DNA of 58,046 nucleotides from Acidimicrobiaceae bacterium. Its GTDB lineage: Bacteria; Actinomycetota; Acidimicrobiia; Acidimicrobiales; Aldehydirespiratoraceae. This document shows positions 46,643-54,993 of this stretch, piece by piece. The stretch lies in contig JAPPLH010000151.1 of assembly GCA_028819505.1 (NCBI GenBank), forward strand, positions 1 to 58,046. Direction: 5' to 3'. How positions within the stretch are numbered: the stretch's first letter is position 1; each line of letters starts with the position of its first letter. The position numbers were made by a program, and so were the translations under genes. Below the pieces are notes generated by a model, which was not told the origin of the DNA, did no database searches, and saw only the letters and a list, made by a program, of their open reading frames with translations.

Positions 46643-46678
46643 GCGACCGGCGAGTAGGGCGAAGCCCGTGCCGGTCGT
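46643..46678 (+). repeat. strong hairpin between ctaD and ctaE
   Basis: CGACCGGC (46644-46651) pairs with GCCGGTCG (46670-46677), and an inner GGGC-GAA-GCCC hairpin sits in the loop. With no T-tract it is more likely an RNA-stabilising or attenuating structure than a full terminator. It lies in the 127-bp interval between the ctaD stop and the ctaE start. A 44-codon frame (46587-46721) spans this interval with ATGA overlaps at both ends, but its composition is not convincing as a protein. Confidence 0.55.
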
Positions 46679-46717
46679 CACGAGCTCGGTGGCGACCCCA
46701 AGCCTGAGGGACGTGCC

Positions 46718-47350
46718 ATGAGCGCTGAGGCTGTGACTGCCGACCTGGGCCACGCGGCCGACGAACACGGCCACGACGAGCACGCCACCACCACCGGCCT
46801 GTCGCACACCAAGCTGGCCATGTGGGTGTTCCTGGGCTCGGAGTGCCTGCTCTTCGGCGGGCTGATCTCCACCTACCTGCTGTACAAGACCCGCGGCAAC
46901 GGCCGCACGCTGCCCACCGACGTGTTCGACATCCCGTTCACTTCGGTCAGCTCGTTCGTGCTGCTGATGAGTTCGCTGACGATGGTGCTGGCCCTGTCCG
47001 CCGTGTCCCGCGGCGAGGCAGAGGCCGGCCGCACCTGGCTGCTGGCCACGGCCCTGCTGGGCGGGGTGTTCATCGGCGGGCAGGTGTACGAGTTCACCGC
47101 CTTCGTCCGTGAGGGCGTGGCCTTCACCACCAACCCGGCCAGCAGCGCATTCTTCACCCTCACCGGCTTCCACGGCGTGCACGTGAGCCTCGGCATCGTG
47201 ATGCTGATGTCGCTGTTCGTGGCCTCGCTGAAGGGCAGGCTCACCCAGCGCAACGCCGAGACGGTGGAGATCGTCGGCCTCTACTGGCACTTCGTGGACA
47301 TCGTGTGGATCTTCATTTTCACCGTCATCTACCTGATCCCCGCCGACTAG
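46718..47350 (+). CDS. ctaE: cytochrome c oxidase subunit III
   Basis: 210 residues, about five TM helices. Visible family marks are KLAMWVFLGSECLLFGGLI near the N-terminus, GQVYEFTAF, FFTLTGFHGVHVSLGIVML with the two conserved His, and the final GLYWHFVDIVWIFIFTVIYL. It stabilises subunit I and proton uptake. The ATG is placed by the conserved N-terminal sequence and comes four bases before the stop of the doubtful 44-codon frame. Tightly followed by ctaF. Confidence 0.96.
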   Translation: MSAEAVTADLGHAADEHGHDEHATTTGLSHTKLAMWVFLGSECLLFGGLISTYLLYKTRGNGRTLPTDVFDIPFTSVSSFVLLMSSLTMVLALSAVSRGEAEAGRTWLLATALLGGVFIGGQVYEFTAFVREGVAFTTNPASSAFFTLTGFHGVHVSLGIVMLMSLFVASLKGRLTQRNAETVEIVGLYWHFVDIVWIFIFTVIYLIPAD

Positions 47351-47354
47351 GACC

Positions 47355-47393
47355 ATGAGCGACATTGGCCCCATGAGCGAGACCGTCCCATGA
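47355..47393 (+). other. possible 12-codon leader frame, repeated start region
   Basis: ATGAGCGA occurs three times in 46 bases (47355, 47373 and 47390). The first two lie in one frame of 12 codons (MSDIGPMSETVP) whose TGA overlaps the ATG of ctaF as ATGA. It may be a small coupling peptide or only a triplicated start region. Sequence alone does not decide. Confidence 0.3.
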
Positions 47394-47749
47394 GCGACAC
47401 CGCCACCTCAGAGCACTCCGAGCCCGAAGCTGCCGAGCACCACGACGACGGGGGCCACGAGGAGGGCCACGCCCATCCCTCGGACTGGGCCTACGTCAAG
47501 ATCGCGGTCGTCCTGGCGGCGATCACCGCACTCGAGGTGTTCACCTACTTCGAGACGGTGCTCGACTGGGGGGTGGCGCTGGTGCCGTCGCTGATCTTCA
47601 TGATGGTGGTCAAGTTCTATTTGGTGGCCACCTGGTTCATGCACCTGCGCTTCGACAACAAGCTGTTCGGCCGGATGTTCACAGCCGGACTGGTTCTGGC
47701 CGTCGGCGTGTACCTGGTCACGCTCACGGTCTTCGAGTTCTGGGTCTAG
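47390..47749 (+). CDS. ctaF: cytochrome c oxidase subunit IV-like protein
   Basis: 119 residues. A hydrophilic His-rich N-terminus (about 35 residues) precedes three TM helices: IAVVLAAITALEVFTYF, LVPSLIFMMVVKFYLVATWFMHLRFD and AGLVLAVGVYLVTLTVFEFWV. The motif KFYLVATWFMHLRFDNKLF is typical of bacterial COX4 (CtaF/CyoD-like). It follows ctaE as in other actinobacterial oxidase operons. Of the three repeated starts, the last gives the family-length protein. Confidence 0.9.
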   Translation: MSDTATSEHSEPEAAEHHDDGGHEEGHAHPSDWAYVKIAVVLAAITALEVFTYFETVLDWGVALVPSLIFMMVVKFYLVATWFMHLRFDNKLFGRMFTAGLVLAVGVYLVTLTVFEFWV

Positions 47750-47752
47750 CCC

Positions 47753-47849
47753 AGAGGCCGAGCGGGTAGACAGGATCCATGCGAGTCTCGCGACGACCTC
47801 AGCGAGGCCGTGGCCCGAGGGGCCCGTGAGCGCAGCGAACAAGAGCGGG
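47753..47849 (+). repeat. 97-bp dispersed intergenic repeat, copy 4
   Basis: Starts three bases after the ctaF stop (AGAGGCCGAGCGGGTAGAC). It ends with the core GCGAGGCCGTGGCCC to AACAAGAGCGGG (47802-47849, one mismatch), six bases before the ctaG ATG. As in copy 1, its end sits where the ribosome site of the next gene should be. Confidence 0.85.
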
Positions 47850-47854
47850 ACATA

Positions 47855-48760
47855 ATGGGCGCGCTGGCCGCCACCGACGCTTGGCGCTTCCAGTTCCACC
47901 CTGAGGTGTGGCTGATGGTCACGGCCATCGTCGGCCTCGGCTTCTACGTCGTCCGGGTGGTGGCGCCCGCGGCCGGCCCTGTGGGCGCCGCCGCGGTCAC
48001 CGGCCGTCAGCGGCTGTGCTTCGTCGCCGGTGTCGCCCTGCTGTGGGTGTCGGCGGACTGGCCCATGCACGACATCGCCGAGGAGTACCTCTACTCGGTT
48101 CACATGGTTCAGCATCTGCTGATCAGCTTCGTGGTGCCGCCGCTGCTGCTGATGGCCGTGCCCGAGTGGCTGGCCCGGCTCATCGTCGTCGACGGCTCGC
48201 GTGCGGCCAGCGTCATCCGCCGCCTGGTGCATCCGCTGGTGGCCGGGGTGGCCTTCAACGCCCTGCAGGCGCTGATGCACTGGAACACCGTGGTGGAGTT
48301 GTCGGTTCGCAGCGGCCCCTTCCACTACGCCATGCACCTGTTGATGTTCGCCAGCGCGCTGGCCATGTGGACGCCGGTGGTCGGCCCGCTGAGGGAGCTG
48401 CACCTGTCCGAGCCGATGAAGATGGTCTACCTGTTCACCATGTCGATCATTCCCACCGTGCCGGCCGCCTGGCTGACCTTCGCGGAGGGCGCGGTGTACC
48501 CGGTCTACGACCACGCCCAGCGCCTGTTCGGGATCTCGGTGGCCGCCGACCAGCAGGCCGCCGGCGCGGTGATGAAAGTGCTGGGCGGCCTCTACCTGTG
48601 GACCCTGATCGCCATCCGGTTCTTCCGCTTCTCGGCCGCCCAGCGCCACGCCGACCTCGAGGAGCGCCGTCGGCGCCTGGAGGCCAACACCCTGACCACA
48701 GCCGACGTGGAGGCCGAGTTCGAGCGCCTGGGCCCCCCGCCCCACGAGCCGACTCTCTAG
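47855..48760 (+). CDS. ctaG: cytochrome c oxidase assembly protein CtaG (caa3 type)
   Basis: 301 residues from ATG 47855 (MGALAATDAWRFQFHPEVWLM). A frame from 47810 would be translated from the repeat and is rejected. Seven TM helices. The Caa3_CtaG family marks are DWPMHDIAEEYLYSVHMVQHLLI, PPLLLMAVPEWL, FNALQALMHWNTVVE, and YAMHLLMFASALAMWTPVVGPL. Conserved histidines suggest copper delivery to the oxidase. Last gene of the oxidase cluster. Confidence 0.93.
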   Translation: MGALAATDAWRFQFHPEVWLMVTAIVGLGFYVVRVVAPAAGPVGAAAVTGRQRLCFVAGVALLWVSADWPMHDIAEEYLYSVHMVQHLLISFVVPPLLLMAVPEWLARLIVVDGSRAASVIRRLVHPLVAGVAFNALQALMHWNTVVELSVRSGPFHYAMHLLMFASALAMWTPVVGPLRELHLSEPMKMVYLFTMSIIPTVPAAWLTFAEGAVYPVYDHAQRLFGISVAADQQAAGAVMKVLGGLYLWTLIAIRFFRFSAAQRHADLEERRRRLEANTLTTADVEAEFERLGPPPHEPTL

Positions 48761-48771
48761 TTTCCGGGTCA

Positions 48772-48787
48772 CGCTCCGTGAGCGGAG
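48772..48787 (+). terminator. possible terminator after ctaG
   Basis: GCTCCG-TGAG-CGGAGC forms a perfect 6-bp stem 12 bases after the ctaG stop, without a T-tract, as is usual in high-GC actinobacteria. The 106 bp to the next gene contain nothing else I can support. Confidence 0.4.
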
Positions 48788-48866
48788 CCCAGCCGACACA
48801 GCCGCATTGAGTGCATCGGGTGGTTGACGTTAGAGCCTTAGGAGCCCCGCACCTAGACTTGCGGGG

Positions 48867-49910
48867 GTGTCCAGGCTGCTGCGGGTGCTCACCGGACTTC
48901 GGGCGGCTGATCGGGTCGAGGGGGGAGTAGCCCGCCGGATACGGCGCTTCGACGGATGGCTCGACCGAGCGTCGGGGCGGGATGCCGACGCGGCCGACTA
49001 CGACCACACGGAGACCGTCAAGGAGTACTACGACATCAGCAACGCGCTGATGGTGTGGGGCTGGGGCGAGTCCCTGCACTTCGCGCCGCTGTCGCCCGGC
49101 GAGAGCGTGAAGGACTCCAAGATCCGCCACCAGCGGCTGATGATCGACAAACTGGAACTGCGCGAGGACATGACGGTGGTCGATATCGGTTGCGGGGTCG
49201 GCGGCCCGATGCGCCGGGTCGTGGAGGAGGCCGGCGTCCGCGTCGTCGGGGTCAACATCAATGAGATCCAGATGGACAGGGCGAAGTCGTTGATCGCCGA
49301 GGCCGGGCTCGATCACATGGTCGACTACCTGGTGTGCAGCTTCATGGACATGCCGGCCGTGGCCGACGGCACATTCGACCGCGGCTACGCCATCGAGTCG
49401 ACGTGCCATGCACCGGACAAGGCGGGCGCGTTCGCCGAGATCTACCGCGTGCTGAAGCCCGGCGCCCTCTTCTGGGGTCAGGAGATGTGCCTGACGGACA
49501 GGTTCGATCCCGGCGACGAACGGCACCTGGCCATGAAGCGGGACTTGATGCACGGCATCGCGCTCAAGGAGATCGCGACGTTCGGCGAGGTGGACCGGAT
49601 GCTCGAATCGGTGGGGTTCGAGCTCATCGAGGGGATGGATCGGGGCGCCGAGGAGAACGGCTCGGCCGTGCCGTGGTACCAGCCCCTGGAGACTTGGAGC
49701 AGGACGCTGGGCAATTCCCTGATCGGGGTTCCGCTGGGCCGCAGGACCGCCGGCGGGGGATCCAGGCTGGCCGAGGTGCTGAGGATCTTGCCGAAGGGCT
49801 CCGCCGATGTCGTCAAGATGCTGGACCGGACCGCCGGCGCCTACGCCGCCGCTGGCCGATCAGGGATCTTCACGCCGCTGTACTGCTTCTTGGCCCGCAA
49901 GCCTCTCTAG
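48867..49910 (+). CDS. sterol C-24 methyltransferase (ERG6/SMT) homologue
   Basis: 347 residues. It carries the marks that separate eukaryotic-type sterol methyltransferases from general SAM methylases. GWGESLHF (64-71) corresponds to the YEYGWGxSFHF sterol region. DIGCGVGGP (106-114) is the SAM site. YAIESTCHAP (174-183), YRVLKPG (193-199) and a C-terminal Sterol_MT_C-like part including VPWYQPLE (268-275) follow. Such enzymes add a methyl to the C-24 side-chain double bond of sterols. No squalene cyclase or epoxidase is in the window, so the substrate may be imported or a different polyprenoid lipid. GTG start, monocistronic by position, followed by a hairpin. Confidence 0.82.
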   Translation: MSRLLRVLTGLRAADRVEGGVARRIRRFDGWLDRASGRDADAADYDHTETVKEYYDISNALMVWGWGESLHFAPLSPGESVKDSKIRHQRLMIDKLELREDMTVVDIGCGVGGPMRRVVEEAGVRVVGVNINEIQMDRAKSLIAEAGLDHMVDYLVCSFMDMPAVADGTFDRGYAIESTCHAPDKAGAFAEIYRVLKPGALFWGQEMCLTDRFDPGDERHLAMKRDLMHGIALKEIATFGEVDRMLESVGFELIEGMDRGAEENGSAVPWYQPLETWSRTLGNSLIGVPLGRRTAGGGSRLAEVLRILPKGSADVVKMLDRTAGAYAAAGRSGIFTPLYCFLARKPL

Positions 49911-49923
49911 GGTCCGCAGACCC
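49910..49923 (+). terminator. possible terminator after the sterol methyltransferase gene
   Basis: GGGTC-CGCA-GACCC gives a 5-bp GC stem starting on the last base of the stop codon, with no T-tract. Weak support. Confidence 0.3.
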
Positions 49924-50073
49924 GGCCCGTCCAATTCCCGGAAATGTTGATCGAATATGTCGGGATTTCGGACGGGTGCCTCTAGATTGCACTGTCGCCG
50001 TTGCAATCGCGGTCCGCGACCCGGCCCGCAGCTCCGGTGAGTCAGCGCCATCAACACAGGAGGCAGCAACCCG

Positions 50074-50628
50074 ATGACCAGCGCGAACGTCGACAACGGC
50101 GTGAACGTCGAACACCTGCTGGGCGCCCGCAACGCCCTAACCGAGGCACGCGAGGCGGCCCAGTTCACCTGGAAGGCCACCAACGAGTGGTTGAACGGCA
50201 CCCACAGCCGCTCCTCGGTCGACAGCTACCACGGGCTCGGCGAGGAGCACCAGCATCGCTCGACCTTCACCCTCGAGGCCGACCATCCGCTGGTGTTCGG
50301 GGCCGAGGACAACGCGGCCACGCCGGTCGAGCTGGTCCTGGCCGGCCTGGCGAGCTGCCTCACCGCCGGGGTGGCCGCCGTGGCCCAGAACCGCGAGATC
50401 CAGCTGCGGTCGGTCAGGGCCACGCTGGAGGGCAGCATGGACATCCTCGGCATCCTCGGCGGCGACCCGGACGTGCGCAACGGGTTCAACGACGTCAAGG
50501 TCTCCTACGAGATCGACGCCGACGCCACCGGTGACGAGATCAGGGCGCTGGTGGCGCAGTCCCAGAAGCGGTCGGCCGTGTACGACATCATCACCAATCC
50601 GACCAACGTGACCGTGGAGGTCAACTAG
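50074..50628 (+). CDS. OsmC/Ohr-family protein
   Basis: 184 residues. OsmC-fold proteins reduce organic peroxides with a Cys pair. The first (peroxidatic) Cys is Cys95 in GLASCLTAGVAAVAQNR. The second, normally in a CPVS-type motif, is replaced by Ser167 (KRSAVYDIITNP), so a one-Cys mechanism or another role is likely. An N-terminal extension of about 45 residues (AREAAQFTWKATNEWLNGTHSRSS) precedes the core. Upstream, 49937-49964 contains an imperfect inverted repeat (CCCG...CGGG) that could be an operator. The FAD monooxygenase gene follows after 27 bp and may be cotranscribed. Confidence 0.85.
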   Translation: MTSANVDNGVNVEHLLGARNALTEAREAAQFTWKATNEWLNGTHSRSSVDSYHGLGEEHQHRSTFTLEADHPLVFGAEDNAATPVELVLAGLASCLTAGVAAVAQNREIQLRSVRATLEGSMDILGILGGDPDVRNGFNDVKVSYEIDADATGDEIRALVAQSQKRSAVYDIITNPTNVTVEVN

Positions 50629-50655
50629 CCCGGACCCGGCCGCCCGGCGAGTTCA

Positions 50656-51906
50656 ATGAGGACAACGACTGTCGTTGTGGGGGCCGGGCACTCCGGCCTG
50701 GCCGTCAGCCGCCGCCTGACCGAGCGCTCCATTGATCACGTCGTGATCGAGCGGGGCGAGGTAGCCAACTCCTGGCGCACCCAGCGCTGGGATTCGCTGC
50801 GGCTGCTGACCCCCAACTGGCAGAGCCGGCTGCCCGGCTACGGCTACGGGGACCACGGCGGCCGCGACCCCGACGGCTTCATGTCGATGCCGGAGGTCGT
50901 CGGGTTCATGTCGGACTACGCGCGGCTCGTCGGCGCTCCGGTCAGGACCGGCACGACGGTCACCTCGGTGCGCTCGGCGGGCGCCGGCTACATCGTCGAC
51001 ACCGACCGGGGCCGCTGGGAATGCAAGACCGTGGTGCTGGCCTCAGGCGGGTTCAGCGTCGCCAAGGTGCCGGAGTTGGGCGGCGCGCCCCCGGCGTCCG
51101 TGACCGCTCTGAGCGCGTTCGACTACCGCAACCCGGACGCGCTGGCGCCCGGCGGCGTGCTGGTGGTGGGCGCCTCCGCCACCGGCGTCCAGATCGCCGA
51201 CGAGTTGCACCGCTCCGGCCGTGTCGTCACCGTGGCGGTCGGCGAGCACGTGCGCATGCCCCGGCTGTACCGGGGCCGCGACGTCCTGTGGTGGATGGAG
51301 CGCTCGGGCCTGTTCGACGAGCGCTACGACGAGGTCGACGACGTGGTGCGGGTGCGCCGCACCCCGTCGCCGCAGCTGGCGGGCACCCCCGAACGGGCCA
51401 CGCTCGACCTCAACGCCCTCACCGATAAGGGCGTGAGCCTGGTGGGGCGGCTCGCGGCCCTGCGGGGCGCCGAGGCGCTGCTGTCGGGATCGCTGAAGAA
51501 CAAGTGCGAGTTGGCCGACCTCAAGCTGGGCCGGCTCCTCGACACCTTCGACGAGTGGGCGGCGGAGAGCGGCGTCGATGCGGCGGGGCCGCCGGAGCGG
51601 TTCGCGCCCACCCGGGTCCCGCCGTCGCCGCCGCTGCGGCTGGATCTGGCCCGCGGGGAGATCCGCACCATCATCTGGGCCACCGGCTTCAGGCCCGACT
51701 ATTCGTGGCTCGACGTGCCGGTGCTCGACCACAAGGGCCAGATCCGCCACGACGGCGGCGTCGTCACCGGATCGCCCGGCCTCTATGTCATCGGGCTGAA
51801 CTTCCTGCGCCGGCGCAAGTCGAGCTTCATCCACGGCGCCGGCGACGACAGCCGGGACCTCGTCTCACACCTGGCCGGCCACCTCGACTCGCTGGTGGCG
51901 GCCTGA
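50656..51906 (+). CDS. FAD/NAD(P)-dependent flavin monooxygenase (CzcO-like)
   Basis: 416 residues. FAD-binding GAGHSGLAVS at the N-terminus, then NSWRTQRWDSLRLLTPNW, typical of CzcO-like flavin monooxygenases. A second Rossmann motif VVGASATGVQIADEL (for NADPH) and ATGFRPDYSWLD before the end follow. Expected to hydroxylate or N/S-oxidise a small molecule; substrate unknown. The C-terminal IHGAGDDSRDLVSHLAGHL closes the FAD domain. It is close behind the OsmC gene and converges on kamA. Confidence 0.85.
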   Translation: MRTTTVVVGAGHSGLAVSRRLTERSIDHVVIERGEVANSWRTQRWDSLRLLTPNWQSRLPGYGYGDHGGRDPDGFMSMPEVVGFMSDYARLVGAPVRTGTTVTSVRSAGAGYIVDTDRGRWECKTVVLASGGFSVAKVPELGGAPPASVTALSAFDYRNPDALAPGGVLVVGASATGVQIADELHRSGRVVTVAVGEHVRMPRLYRGRDVLWWMERSGLFDERYDEVDDVVRVRRTPSPQLAGTPERATLDLNALTDKGVSLVGRLAALRGAEALLSGSLKNKCELADLKLGRLLDTFDEWAAESGVDAAGPPERFAPTRVPPSPPLRLDLARGEIRTIIWATGFRPDYSWLDVPVLDHKGQIRHDGGVVTGSPGLYVIGLNFLRRRKSSFIHGAGDDSRDLVSHLAGHLDSLVAA

Positions 51907-51916
51907 ACACCTCTGC

Positions 51917-53476
51917 CTAGTCGGATGATGTGCGGGGCTGGACCGGCGTCCGGTGCTTGTGGATCTCCTCGTCGCGATGGCGCTCGGCCGGCGTGCGCCG
52001 AGCCGGTCCCGCAGGGCTCGACCCCTCCCGGGCCACGGGTATCCGCACTCTCTGGGTCCGCTGGAAGTTGAACAGGCCGGCCTCGTCGATGATGACCCTG
52101 TCGTCGTAGTCGTCGAACCACAGGGCTTCGGGGTTGCGCCCGACGATGGCAGTCCTGCCCCGCTCGCCTGCGTCGGCCGGGCTGCGGAGCACCTTGAACA
52201 CCACCACCCCGTCCTCGGCGCCGGGCAGGCCCGGGATGGGCTCCTCGGTGACCGTGGCGACTTCGGTCTTGCCCTTGAAGTGAACCAGCGTGAGCCGGGC
52301 GTGGGCCTCCACTCCCGACAGTCCCCGCTGGGACTCGTTGAGGATTCGCCAGGCGGTCTCGACGGGCACGTTGAACGCCTTGTAGGCGACGATGTTGCGC
52401 CCCCCGAAGAAGTAGTGGTTCTCGATCCGGGCCGCCTTGAGGGTCCGCTGCAGGATCCTGAGGGCTTCGGGGTCGTCGTTGACGCCCCGGATGATCGGCG
52501 ACTGGTTCTCAACGCAGATCCAGCCTCTGGAGGTGACCGCGTCCACGGCGCGCTTGACGCTGGGATGCCACTGGTACTGGCCGTTCTCGCCCTTGGCGTA
52601 GTCGCCGTCGCCGGTCTTGAGCAGCAGCTCGTCGGGATGGTTGAAGTGGACCATCAGACGGAGCGCCACGTCGGGGTAGACCTCGTGGAACCGGTCGAGC
52701 ATCGACACGAACGCGTCGTCGAACCGGTCGGGATGGAAGGCCAGCTCCTTGGTGCCCACGCGGATCACTTCCACCCCGGTCTCGGCCAGCGCGGTGAACC
52801 AGCCGGCCAGCTTGGAGTTGGGCAGCACCATCGGATCGCCGCCCGAGAGCAGCACCTCGCGCAGCTTGGGCCGCCCGGTCTCGGGGTGCGCCCCCCCGTT
52901 GGCCTCGACCGCGGCGTTGTGGGCCCTGATGTAGCCGGTCACCTCACCGACCTGGGCGAGGCCTTTCTTCTTGACGGTGCCGTCGGCCCGCGCGATGTCC
53001 TTGCGGGCTATCAGCTCCTCGCGGTAGCAGAACCGGCAGTGCGCCGAGCAGGTGGAGATGACGTACAGCAGGGCCATCTCGTACTTGTGGAGCAGCCCTT
53101 CGACCGGGCTGTAGTCGAGCTGGCCGGCGGGGTCCTCGTCGCCCTCGAGGTTGTCGGTCTCGTCGGCCGAGGCCTTGACGAGCCTCTGGAGGGCCGGGCT
53201 GTTGCGAGCCATCTCGAAGTAGTGGCGGGTGATCTTCACCGGCATCCGGGCCTCGACGTCGCGGTCGGTGCCGCGGAGCGCCCGTAGTCCAGCCAGCTCC
53301 TCCGGGGTGTAGAAGCCCTCCATGTCGGCGGGCGCGCCGTCGTCGATGAAGGGGTCCAGGCCGTTGACGATCTGCCGGTCGTAGCGCGGGTTCTCGACTT
53401 GATCGAGGACTGATCGCTCCCGATCCGTGGGCTCGTACTTCGGTCGGCGGATTCTGGTCTTGTCTGTACGTGTCAT
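51917..53476 (-). CDS. KamA-family radical SAM protein (lysine 2,3-aminomutase-like)
   Basis: 519 residues from ATG 53476 (MTRTDKTRIRRPKYEPTDRE). The 23-residue longer frame has no support. The radical SAM cluster site is CSAHCRFC (Cys143, Cys147, Cys150), followed by LLSGGDPM (about 209-216) and the barrel blocks RVGTKELAFHPDRF and VHFNHPDELL. Real lysine 2,3-aminomutases also bind PLP; I cannot place the Lys with confidence. About 70 C-terminal residues (WFDDYDDRVIIDEAGLFNFQ onward) extend beyond the usual KamA end. No ablB acetyltransferase is adjacent, so lysine as substrate is uncertain. Confidence 0.8.
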   Translation of the reverse strand: MTRTDKTRIRRPKYEPTDRERSVLDQVENPRYDRQIVNGLDPFIDDGAPADMEGFYTPEELAGLRALRGTDRDVEARMPVKITRHYFEMARNSPALQRLVKASADETDNLEGDEDPAGQLDYSPVEGLLHKYEMALLYVISTCSAHCRFCYREELIARKDIARADGTVKKKGLAQVGEVTGYIRAHNAAVEANGGAHPETGRPKLREVLLSGGDPMVLPNSKLAGWFTALAETGVEVIRVGTKELAFHPDRFDDAFVSMLDRFHEVYPDVALRLMVHFNHPDELLLKTGDGDYAKGENGQYQWHPSVKRAVDAVTSRGWICVENQSPIIRGVNDDPEALRILQRTLKAARIENHYFFGGRNIVAYKAFNVPVETAWRILNESQRGLSGVEAHARLTLVHFKGKTEVATVTEEPIPGLPGAEDGVVVFKVLRSPADAGERGRTAIVGRNPEALWFDDYDDRVIIDEAGLFNFQRTQRVRIPVAREGSSPAGPARRTPAERHRDEEIHKHRTPVQPRTSSD

Positions 53477-53706
53477 GTCTATTTCAGGTCCCTTCAGATC
53501 GTACCGACGCGCAGCCCACCGAGCGGGCCGGCTCACGGGCGGCACCCGGGGGCGCGCCGGCCCGTCACGGGCGCCGACTGGGGGACAGCCATCATGGCAG
53601 GTATTCCACAGGTGTGCAAAACCGCGGGCGCCAGTGCAGAGATAGCGCGGGGCGAGCAGCGGGGTGAAGTTCTCGCGCGAGGGTCTGAGCCGGTACCGTC
53701 TGCGGC

Positions 53707-54993
53707 GTGCTGGACCTGCGCCTGCTGAGGACTGAGCCCGACGCTGTCAAGGCCGCCGTCGCCCGGAGGGGCGAGCCCGCCGCGCCCCTGGACCAGGTCG
53801 TGGTCCACGACAAGCGCCGCCGGGCCGTCGTCAGCGAGGCCGACGAGCTGAGGGCGGAGGTCAAGCGCATCTCGACCGAGGTGGGCGCCATGCACCGCGA
53901 CGGGCGGGCCGGCGATGCCGACGAGTTGCGGGCCCGCAGCCGGGAGCTGGGCGCCCGCATCGACGAGCTGGCCGCAGAGGCCGGCCGGCTGGAGGAGTGG
54001 ATCAGGCGGATCCTGCTCTTCGTCCCCAACATGCCGGCCGACGACTGTCCCGACGGCTCGGGCCCCGACGACAACGTGGTGGTGCGCACGGTCGGCTACG
54101 ACCCCGGCGCCTACCGCGGCCACCACCGGGTTCCGCACACCGACGTCGGCGCCGAGCTCGGCATCCTCGACGTCGACCGGGCCGTGCGCATGTCGGGCGC
54201 GATGTTCGCCATGTACCGCGGGCTGGGCGCCCGGCTGGTGCGCGCCCTCATCGACTACGGGCTGGACCGCAACCGCGACCTGTACGAGGAGATCCGGCCG
54301 CCGACGCTGGTGCGCACCGAGACGATGACCAGCACCGGCCACCTGCCCAAGTTCTCCGACGACGCCTACCAGCTCGAACGCGACGGGCTGTGGGCCATCC
54401 CCACCGCCGAGGTGCCGCTCACCTCGCTGCTGTCGGGTGAGACCGTCGACGAGGCCGAACTGCCCATGAGGCTGATGGCCCACACGTCCTGCTTCCGGCG
54501 CGAGGCGGGCTCCGCCGGGCGCGGCACCCGGGGGTTGCTGCGGGTTCACGAGTTCGACAAGGTGGAGCTGTACGGGTTCTGCACGCCCGAGCAGGCCGCC
54601 GGCATCCACGCCGAGATCCTCGACCGGGCCGAGCGGGCCATCGCCGACCTGGGCCTGGCCTACCGGGTGCTCGACCTGTGCGCCGCCGATCTGGGCGACG
54701 CCTCGGCCCGGACCTTCGACATCGAGGCCTACGCGCCCGGATCGGACCGCTGGCTGGAAGTGTCGAGCGTGTCGTGGTGCCGCGACTACCAGACCCGCCG
54801 GGCCGACGTCCGCTACCGCCCGGCCGCCGGGGGGCGCACCCGGATGGTGCACAGCCTCAACGGATCGGGCCTCGCCGTGCCCCGGGTGTGGGCCGCGCTG
54901 GTCGAGACGCACCGCCGGCCCGACGGCTCGGTAGCGGTCCCGGAGGCCCTGCACCCCTACATTGGCGGAATCACGTCCATCGGCTCACGCTAG
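53707..54993 (+). CDS. serS: seryl-tRNA synthetase
   Basis: 428 residues, normal length. It charges tRNA-Ser. The N-terminal coiled-coil arm (about 30-110) is present. Class II motif 2 is in FRREAGSAGRGTRGLLRVHEF. Motif 3-side blocks are DIEAYAPGSDRWLEVSSVSWC and DYQTRRADVRYR, with the final LHPYIGGI. GTG start at 53707. The 230 bp between it and kamA carry no recognised riboswitch. The stop is immediately followed by the ATG of a broken relE. Confidence 0.96.
   Translation: MLDLRLLRTEPDAVKAAVARRGEPAAPLDQVVVHDKRRRAVVSEADELRAEVKRISTEVGAMHRDGRAGDADELRARSRELGARIDELAAEAGRLEEWIRRILLFVPNMPADDCPDGSGPDDNVVVRTVGYDPGAYRGHHRVPHTDVGAELGILDVDRAVRMSGAMFAMYRGLGARLVRALIDYGLDRNRDLYEEIRPPTLVRTETMTSTGHLPKFSDDAYQLERDGLWAIPTAEVPLTSLLSGETVDEAELPMRLMAHTSCFRREAGSAGRGTRGLLRVHEFDKVELYGFCTPEQAAGIHAEILDRAERAIADLGLAYRVLDLCAADLGDASARTFDIEAYAPGSDRWLEVSSVSWCRDYQTRRADVRYRPAAGGRTRMVHSLNGSGLAVPRVWAALVETHRRPDGSVAVPEALHPYIGGITSIGSR

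Noticed and set aside
47810-47854. Longer ctaG start giving [14 protein letters not shown].
   Set aside because: These codons come from the dispersed 97-bp repeat, and the same peptide appears in shadows at the other copies. The family N-terminus begins at 47855.
53546-53706. Riboswitch or T-box between kamA and serS.
   Set aside because: No T-box sequence, lysine-riboswitch pattern or paired terminator could be recognised.
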